A stretch of 16,927 bases of DNA from Pleurotus djamor (Eukaryota > Basidiomycota > Agaricomycetes > Agaricales > Pleurotaceae), in the NCBI GenBank assembly GCA_029747585.1, contig JAPEVF010000951.1, forward strand, positions 1 through 16,927. Direction: 5' to 3'. This document shows, piece after piece, positions 10,419 through 16,927 of this stretch; position 1 is the first letter of the stretch, and each line of letters starts with the position of its first letter. The notes below the pieces were generated by a model. It was given only the letters and a program-made list of their open reading frames with translations, was not told the DNA's origin and made no database searches. A program made the translations under genes and the position numbers.

Positions 10419-10836
10419 TGGTTCCTCATTGGAGCCTTTTGCCAGTTGTATATCGCTTTGATAGCGTATCTAAGTATATATGACCACCCTAATTTATGCA
10501 GTTCAGCTATCGCAGCATCCAGGGTGTCGTGCGCCTCGTTTGATTCAGAGAAAAAAGTGTGCATCTGGCTCCCATGCGATATGGAGCCCGTTTCTAAAAT
10601 TAAACATGGCAATCTTGCAAGGATCACGTGCTTTCACCGTCGAATGTGGTCTTGGCTGGTCTTGGAGGTCGATTTTGGTCTTGATTTTCAACCACAATGT
10701 CATTTTCTCATCCTCTAAACATGTCTGGTTACCGCTCATTCGTCTGGACACGGCGCATGAGGTCGAAGCGACGTTAGGATTTCTGTGACATCCCCATCAA
10801 AGATCCCGTCAACTACGCGATTGGATTTGGCTCTGA

Positions 10837-10842
10837 CTTATC
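10837..10842 (-). promoter_or_regulatory. GATAAG (GATA-factor type) site 1
   Basis: CTTATC on the + strand is GATAAG on the - strand. Fungal nitrogen-regulating GATA factors bind this sequence, and amino acid permease genes are classic targets. It lies 73 bases upstream of the TATA box. A six-base match can occur by chance. Confidence 0.3.
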
Positions 10843-10909
10843 TTGAGTTTGTGAAATCTTACCCAACCGATCCCATCGAACCCCACCTGGCTGATGGCCA
10901 TTTTTCCTG

Positions 10910-10915
10910 TATAAA
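10910..10915 (+). promoter_or_regulatory. TATA box of the amino acid permease gene
   Basis: TATAAA lies in CTGTATAAAGCC, 96 bases before the permease ATG, a normal distance for a fungal core promoter. Transcription would start roughly 10940-10960, giving a 5' leader of about 45-70 bases. Confidence 0.5.
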
Positions 10916-10935
10916 GCCGTCAAGTGTGGCTAATC

Positions 10936-11043
10936 ATGCGTCTAGTGCCTCCTCAGGTTCCTGGACTTATCCTCCCTCCATCGTTGCGTTCACACCGACC
11001 TAACGATGGCTTCGTTCCCTCAGGACGAGAAAAAGATGCATGA
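10936..11043 (+). other. Possible upstream ORF overlapping the permease start (35 codons)
   Basis: ATG at 10936 opens a frame different from the permease and stops with TGA at 11041-11043, past the permease ATG at 11006. If the transcript starts upstream of 10936 this ORF would reduce initiation at the main start. The TATA box predicts a start close to or just after 10936, so inclusion is uncertain. The peptide has no recognisable feature. Confidence 0.3.
10966..10971 (-). promoter_or_regulatory. GATAAG (GATA-factor type) site 2
   Basis: A second CTTATC (+ strand), 129 bases from the first, between the TATA box and the permease ATG. Paired GATAAG sites are typical of nitrogen-regulated permease promoters. 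The site may lie in the transcribed leader, which weakens the case. Confidence 0.25.
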
Positions 11044-13311
11044 TGACCGTCGGGGCTCGCTCGCGGGTTCACAGTCGGAGGCGGAGTCCTTGCAGAGTGC
11101 TGGGAAGGAGAAGGCCCTCGTTCGGCAGCTGAAGAACAGGCATATTGCTATGATAAGTATTGGTGGTGCGTCTTCTTCAATTTCTCATTGACATGGGTCC
11201 CTCACAATGAGTACAGGTGTCATTGGTACGGGTCTCTTCTTGGGTACAGCTGGAGCTCTTCGAAATGGTGGTCCCATCGGTAGGTGTCCCATGTGCTTCA
11301 ACTGATGGATTTGTTTTCATTCTTCGCGTTTCTAGGTTTACTGCTGGGGTACATGGCTGTCGGCTCGATTTGCTACTCCGTGATGATCTCGCTCGGCGAA
11401 ATGATTGCCTATCTTCCGATACCTGGTGGCCACATCAAGTTGGCAGAACGCTTCGTCGACCCGGCGCTTTCCTTTACAATGGGTTGGAACTATTGGTACA
11501 ATTGGACTATCATCTTGCCAGCGGAACTGAGCGCTGCAGCCGTGCTCATTGGCTACTGGAATAAGGAGATCAATCCCGCTGCGTGGATCACTATATGCTT
11601 AGTTGTTACGGTGGTTATAAATATGCTGGGAGCTGGTGAGTCTTGGACGTACTGCATGATGCCAATGGCCGTCCGCTAACGACCTTGAAGGCGTTTATGG
11701 AGAGTGCGAATTCATTTTTGCGTAAGCTCCCGTCTTTTTCCTTTCTTGAATGTACTTCTCACTTCAACGAATAGTTCGATCAAAGTGATCACGATCACTG
11801 GCTTGATTATCCTTGGCATTGTCCTCGACCTTGGTGGTAAGTTGAACCCTTTAGCTTGGCTTCCAGTGCCCTTACACTTTTGGTAGGCGGTCCCAACCAT
11901 GACCGTATCGGTTTCCGCTATTGGAAGAACCCAGGGCCATTCGTTCAATTCGAAGGTATCGCTGGCTCCAAAGGACAATTCTTGGGATGGTGGGCTGTCA
12001 TGACCCAAGCTGCCTTCTCTTTCATTGGCACAGAGATTGTCGCTGTAAGTGTCATAAACCAGTAAAGTCAACTGCTACTAATAGTCAACAGATCGCAGCC
12101 GGTGAAGCGAAGAACCCTCGAAGAAACTTGCCAAAGGCTATCAGACGCGTTTACATCCGTATTCTTCTGTTCTATATCGGAGGTTTGTCATTTTCGCTAA
12201 ACATCTGGATAGCACTAATTGTGCCGTTAAGGTACCATCATCATTGGACTTCTTGTCCCATCCAACTCCGATGGCCTCGACTTGGGAGGAGGAGATGCTG
12301 CTTCCTCCCCATTCGTTATTGCCATCCAGAACGCGGGCATCAAAGTCTTACCTCACGTAAGTTGCTCATCCTTATATATGTCTTCGTGGGGCTAAACTTC
12401 TCCAGATTATCAATGCTTGTCTCTTGACATCCGCTTGGTCTGCTGCTTCGAGTGACTTGTACACAAGCTCTCGCGCTCTGTGTAGGAATTTTCGCCTTGC
12501 GGTTTCCGCTCGTAACTGATAAAATACGCAGATGGTTTGGCTGTTTCTAAGAATGCTCCCCAAATCTTCCTCAGTGAGTGCTACTCCTTCGCGTGTTTCT
12601 AGCTTGATCTCATAATACTTTGGCTGCAGGAACCTCTAAGACCGGTCTCCCCTATGTTTCCGTCATATTCTGCGCCCTTTTCTCAGCTTTGGCGTACATG
12701 GGAATCAACGCAGGCTCGGGTAAAGTTTTCGGATGGTTTGCCAATATGACTGCTGTCGCTGGCCTCATGACCTGGTTTGGTATCTGTGTCACCTACCTGC
12801 GTTTCTACGCTGGCATGAAAGCACAAAGATTCGATCGAAGTCAACTACCGTATGCTTCAAAATTACAACCGTTTGCGGCTTGGTATGCGCTTGTCTTCTG
12901 TCTTGTGATCTGCTTCGTAAGTCCCATGCTCAATTGTGTTGGTAGTCTGTTGCTCACCTCCCAATAGTTCAGTGGATGGCGAGTCTTCCTAAGAGGTCAA
13001 TGGGATCAGGCGACCTTTGTCACCAATTATTTCCCTCTTATGTTGTTCCCTGTCCTCTATATCGGTGCCAAATTCTGGTACCGTGAACCGTACAAGAGAC
13101 CTCATGAAATGGACTTCATCACCAACATCGCTGAGATAGAAGCGGACACGTAAGTGCATAAACCAACACATATGACTTGGGGACTGACGGTCAACGATCC
13201 CAGCTACGATGAACCCCCACCAAAGAACAAGTGGGAAGCGTTCTGGGCTTGGCTGGTAAGTATCCTCTTTCCAATGCCATTGGGATCTTCACTAATCTCG
13301 TGTAGATGTAA
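11006..13311 (+). CDS. Amino acid permease, AAT (yeast-type) family (544 aa)
   Basis: Fourteen coding exons: 11006-11165, 11217-11279, 11336-11635, 11691-11721, 11775-11836, 11887-12044, 12092-12182, 12232-12356, 12406-12481, 12532-12573, 12630-12916, 12968-13149, 13204-13255, 13306-13311. Proton-coupled amino acid uptake at the plasma membrane is the known family role; the exact substrate cannot be read. Seen: hydrophilic N-terminus, LKNRHIAMISIGGVIGTGLF in TM1, GYMAVGSICYSVMISLGEM, a YLPIPGGHIKLAERFVDPAL loop, TM6 with FIGTEIVAIAAGEAKNPRR, ALYGLAVSKNAPQIF, and the family C-terminus with DFITNIAEIEADTYDEPPP. About 12 membrane helices and 544 residues are normal for the family. Phases close throughout. 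The last exon is only ATG-TAA. Regulation by nitrogen status is suggested by GATAAG sites upstream. Confidence 0.92.
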
Positions 13312-13752
13312 ACGGGACTTAGAGCTTGGGACGCGATGTCCTATGATATATTTCGCATTTCTAATTGATGACCTATCGTTTTTAATACTGTATCTTTGGG
13401 CGGCTTGCGGAATACATTTCTTCTCATGACCCCAACCTACACTAATTCGTTTCATCTGATGCATTAATCAAACCGTCGCTAAAACGTTAGTGCCCCGGAT
13501 CAGACGTTACCGGCAACGCGAAGCGCGTAGAAGCAGTTGTTGCAACTGACAAAAAGGTTGATGCGGCTAGTATGGGACAGCGAACGAGGGAACCCGCTCT
13601 CTCCCCTTCCTGAAGCCAATCGCCACTGGCAGCTGTCACCCCCGAACCAGCAAAAGAGTCACCGAGGCTGGTCTCCCTCGTCCTTCCAGCGTTTCGACGG
13701 CCACAGGTTGGCTGAGAGTCTGATTGAGCTCAGACGGAGTTTTGGTTGACGT
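13312..13752. other. Intergenic region between permease and seven-helix protein genes
   Basis: The 5' half is AT-rich, with AT runs near 13348-13390 fitting the permease 3' end. The 3' half is the presumed promoter of the next gene. A perfect inverted repeat CAGTTG-TTG-CAACTG is at 13534-13548. TGAGCTCA, a palindrome within a TCTGA/TCAGA stem, lies near 13725-13732. No gene is supported; the 70-residue + strand ORF at 13537-13749 has no family feature. Confidence 0.45.
13534..13548. repeat. Short perfect inverted repeat upstream of the seven-helix gene
   Basis: CAGTTGTTGCAACTG has two 6-base arms and a 3-base centre, 205 bases before the start codon. It could be a site for a dimeric regulator, or chance. 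Confidence 0.25.
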
Positions 13753-15098
13753 ATGAGTGAGCCCGAGTTCGCTAAAATCATGGTATTTCTAAGCCTATTA
13801 CATATCACACAGCGAATGAACGTGCCCAGAGTCTCATCAATGCGTTCATTGCCCTGCAAGCGACGGGTGCTCTGGGCCTGCTGATTCTACTTGCGACCGC
13901 TGCCTTGTCCAAAAGGATCCACAGAGACTTAACTTGGTACAGTTTCTGCATCAGCTGGATCATATCCTGCGTGTCGTATCTTCTTCTCGTCCTTGCTGGT
14001 CAAGCATTCGAACGTCGGCCCAACCATACTCTTTGCGTCACTCAAGCTAGTCTTATTTACGCATCACCCACATTGTGAGTCAGTGGTGATGTTTGAGGCC
14101 AAATCGTAGCTTACTTCAACACCAGGACTGCTTGTACAACCCTCTCTCTTGTGATACAGGTAGGTTTCACTCGATTACGTCTCCGAAATTGGCATCCATA
14201 ACATCGTTTTTAGGTCTGGTTAAGTGCGGGCGATGTACCTGTCTGCACGACTTCAAGTACTCGTCGTAAACGCATTGGCCTCATCACCTTTTTGGTAGAA
14301 GTTGCTCTCCTAGTCCCAATCTTCCTCGAGAGCTCACTTTGCATTGTCTATTCTAGCTGCTAGCAGTACCATATGCGATAGCTCTGGTCGTGCTCACGGC
14401 TGCCCTGTTGGTAAGCTCTTCCTCTAGCTATCCCTCCTTTCAGAAGCTTCATGCTCTGATAGGTATCCAAGCATTGGCCGGAAAGCGTCAACCGGGCGAA
14501 GAAAACTGTCTATTGCAAGATAAAGATTGGACTTCCAGGCCAAGTTTCTACCATCCTCGTCGCCATCATCATGGGAACAGTACTTCTCTTCGAAAGTGTG
14601 TCCGGCTCATCATTTACCTTCTTGAAACGCCGTCTTAACCTTCGCCAGTTTATATTGCTTACATGTTATACCGTAACTGGAGGACACTAAAAAGCCTTGA
14701 TACCCACACAAAAGACATCGCCAAGTCTGCTTTGCGCATCGGCATCTTCACACTATTCTCTACCCTCTCAATAGTGTGCGTCCATACAACTGCAGAAGGA
14801 ATCGACAGACCAGGGCTGATCTTGAGTCCATGATAGCGTCGCTCCCTTCTATCTCTCGACCATCACGCGAGCTATACCCAACATAATCATCGCACTCAGT
14901 ACGCTCATGGCTACGAGAGACGCTTCGAAGCTAAATCTGCTCCTCAACAGCCCCCGTTTTTGCTTTCCTCATCTTCAGTACCCAATCAGTGAGTCATATA
15001 TGCAAGTGCCAGGTTGCATCCTAGAAACCCACTCATATTACCAAGGATTTACTCCACCTTTGCATGCGGAGACAACCATCTCCACCGAGCTCCACTGA
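13753..15098 (+). CDS. Seven-helix integral membrane protein, receptor-like fungal family (318 aa)
   Basis: Eight coding exons: 13753-13756, 13813-14074, 14126-14159, 14214-14294, 14357-14410, 14463-14595, 14649-14775, 14837-15098. Translation shows seven hydrophobic helices: SLINAFIALQATGALGLLI; LTWYSFCISWIISCVSYLL; the CVTQASLIYASP helix running into LSLVIQVWLS; GLITFLLLAVPYAIALVVL; ILVAIIMGTVLLFEIYIAY; ALRIGIFTLFSTLSIVV; and AIPNIIIALSTLM. The pattern, with GQAFE and LC-TQASLIYASP around helices 2-3, fits expanded Agaricomycete GPCR-like proteins of unknown ligand. The first coding exon is just ATGA, spliced at GTGAGC to give MTNERAQS; no other arrangement gives an ATG in the right phase. 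A C-terminal tail of about 60 residues follows helix 7. A 57-base in-frame optional intron (14989-15045) could shorten it to 299 aa. G-protein coupling is not shown. Confidence 0.75.
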
Positions 15099-15415
15099 GC
15101 AGTGTGATATTATGGAGATGTTCAACNACAAACCAACTGCANCCGTGTAATATGTANCCTGTAANGCAAGGAGCCCGAGAGTTGATGGTTTACATTATAT
15201 TTATTATGGAACAAATNAAAAAACCTTTCTAAAATGCTTATGGAGTGCTGTTGGATGAATGAGCTAAGTACAAATGATTGCATGAGGTCGGAACGTGCAT
15301 AAAAACGCTGAAGGAATGGAATGCGGTAATCGCGATACTAATGAAAAAATAACCCTATATCATGGCTATGCAAATATGAGTGAAGGATCGAAAGGAAAGG
15401 ACTCGATGGGACGAA
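15099..15415. other. Convergent intergenic region, 3' ends of two genes
   Basis: The gap holds the 3' untranslated regions of the seven-helix gene (+) and the RhoGEF gene (-). It is AT-rich, with candidate polyadenylation stretches at about 15190-15230 on the + strand and 15300-15350 on the - strand. Several N bases (about 15127-15217) mark poor sequence. No gene is seen. Confidence 0.5.
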
Positions 15416-16927
15416 TCATGACTTAGAGGCCGGAATATGAAGATTAATAGCTGCGAACAATGGGGTCAGGCAAATGCTTTCGCACCAGATATATCAAACG
15501 TACCTCGATACCAGTTCAGGGCGTCTGATGGCGAAGGTGCATCGAAGTAAAGAATGGCCTTGTTATCAACAAGACGAAGAACTGGGTATAGAATTAGAAC
15601 AGGATGCTTCATAGGGTGAGATGCAATGCATACCATTTCCATGGACGATACTGGCTGGTTGGGGTAGTGTCTGCATCCGTAGTACAGCCCAAAGATCAAC
15701 ATGACACATAGGATCCTGGCCTTCCGAAGGATCCCGACACAGAACCAAGAGATCATTGCACAGTATGCCAACCAACGGTCGAGGAGTGAGCTCAGGCGCC
15801 AGACAGTCAACTTTGACAGACGTAGCGTCGCCTTGGGCATTAATCGCTTCAAAGTCGACAGCTGTCTTGCGGACCACTCTGGTGAGGAGTAACTTGCCAT
15901 CCATGATGAGCCGCCTAGGTAACGTATGATAAGATACATATATACGTGTGAAGAGAGCGAGATATGCACTGACCGATGTGGTTGTACGAGGGGGCTTGGG
16001 AATTTGCCACGAATTCGACTTTGCCATTGAACAAGTTTGCGACGGGACTCGGCCTCTCGTTTGCCTTCGTTCATATTGTTTGCCAATGACGAGATCTCGG
16101 CGAGGGCACGCTCAAGAGGATCATCGAGATAATCTATGGAAGGCGGTGTGCTGCGAAGCAATTCTTCGAGCTATTAGGCGGAATCGTCAGATTGGAGAGA
16201 ATGATAAACAAGTAGAAACTCACCAGCAATCGATATCGTGGAATGCGTTGAACAGGGAGAAGAAGATAACCCTCGAGGTTGAGTTGAGAGTGTTGGGGAT
16301 GAGCACGGCAACGCTTGAGGTACGAGCGTATGCGTTTTCGTTGACTTGTTGTCAGACTTGGAACGGCCAAAGAGGAACCATCGGTTGCACTGGGATTGGT
16401 GATAGCCATAGCTGCCCCAAGAGCAGCCAGCTGAACCACACTCGAAGATGGCGACAATGTATTTCCAGGACTGGCCGTCGTTGGATTACGACTTGATGTC
16501 CAGTGTTTGACGCGTTGAACAGAGTTGTCAAAGTTGCTAAGAAAGGCTCAATACAATGCACGAAAACAAGTGAAAGAGACAACTTACTTGATGTAACTTG
16601 AGTACATCTTCATGAACGCTGCGTGCTTAAGGAACATATTACCGACAGACTTCGCGACATTTATCGTCAGCTGACCATCGGCGTCCAACGTTTGCAGTTC
16701 AGCTGCGGACCGCATGATAGGCTCTGCTGCCGCTTCCAACGACGGAAGGAAACTGTCTTTATGGAAAGAANNCANCCGGATACAGAAGACGCCTGGAATC
16801 ACACAAGGCAAAAGGCCCGAAGGTCAAAGAACTCGAACGAGGATGGACGTTCAATGTGTAATGGCCACATCACAAAGAATAGCTTTGTTCAGTGACCTCC
16901 AGCCGCAGGCCTTGCTAAGACCTCGAT
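15416..16927 (-). CDS. Rho guanine nucleotide exchange factor, DH-PH, 3' part (partial at right edge)
   Basis: Exons in transcription order: 16792-16588, 16536-16224, 16170-15974, 15914-15634, 15581-15504, 15450-15416. The gene continues upstream beyond the window. RhoGEFs activate Rho-family GTPases by exchanging GDP for GTP, controlling actin and polarity. Seen: DH helices with FHKDSFLPSL, KMYSSYINNFDNSVQR, and the CR3 signature LNLEGYLLLPVQRIPRYRLL followed by LEELLRSTPP. Then comes a PH-like module from RRLIMDGKLLLTRVVRK through GILCNDLLVLC to the final ALNWYRAINLHIPASKS. Translation stops right after the PH helix, so there is no CNH domain, unlike Rom2-type RhoGEFs. A Ser/Ala-rich insert sits inside the DH domain. 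The N bases near 16771-16774 damage one or two codons. At 16793-16927 a possible intron (donor at 16896) and a few codons of an upstream exon are unproven. Confidence 0.8.

Larger units (their letters stand above)
10419..11005. other. Intergenic region with the permease promoter
   Basis: The region holds the 3' end of the kinase-like gene and the promoter of the permease. Seen: AT-rich sequence at about 10446-10500, an E-box CACGTG at 10625-10630, three GGTCTTG repeats starting at 10648, 10658 and 10677, a TATA box, and two CTTATC sites. No other gene is supported. Confidence 0.5.

Noticed and set aside
9800..10627. 275-codon open frame on the - strand opposite the pseudokinase tail
   Set aside because: It is Ser-rich without any domain, mirrors the composition of the coding strand (Ser/Asp/Glu codons), and lies fully opposite a well-supported exon; best explained as a shadow.
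1..16927. CRISPR arrays, transposon terminal repeats, insertion sequences
   Set aside because: No regularly spaced repeats, transposase motifs, reverse transcriptase motifs or long terminal repeats were seen on either strand.

Overview
The window is nuclear DNA from a filamentous basidiomycete, most likely an Agaricomycete. Evidence: very dense short introns (about 49-71 bases, GT-AG), tiny coding exons, and protein families typical of mushroom-forming fungi (DUF2235 hydrolases, degenerate kinase-like proteins, small seven-helix membrane proteins). I cannot name genus or species. Scattered N bases mark unresolved positions.

Layout, left to right. (1) 43-7452: three complete genes in direct tandem on the + strand, each encoding a 525-532 residue DUF2235 alpha/beta hydrolase. 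All three have five coding exons with introns at identical positions and phases, including a first coding exon of only 8 bases. (2) 7725-10418 (+): an 861-residue protein with a fungal kinase-like fold that has lost its catalytic residues, followed by a long disordered, basic/acidic, probably nuclear tail. (3) 11006-13311 (+): a 14-exon amino acid permease of the yeast AAT family, with a TATA box, two GATA-factor type sites and an overlapping upstream ORF in front. (4) 13753-15098 (+): an 8-exon seven-helix membrane protein of a fungal family without known ligand. (5) 15416 to the right edge (-): the 3' part of a Rho guanine nucleotide exchange factor, with DH then PH-like domain, convergent with gene 4.

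The genes do not form an obvious pathway. The clear evolutionary event is the local triplication of the DUF2235 gene. Its members keep every expected catalytic residue but differ strongly in one surface-type segment, and copies 2 and 3 share an upstream element. The permease, receptor-like protein and RhoGEF are ordinary membrane/signalling genes. The pseudokinase is the most unusual single protein.

All exon structures were assembled by hand from splice signals, reading frame and paralogue or family comparison. No transcript data or database search was available. Phase arithmetic closes for every complete gene.
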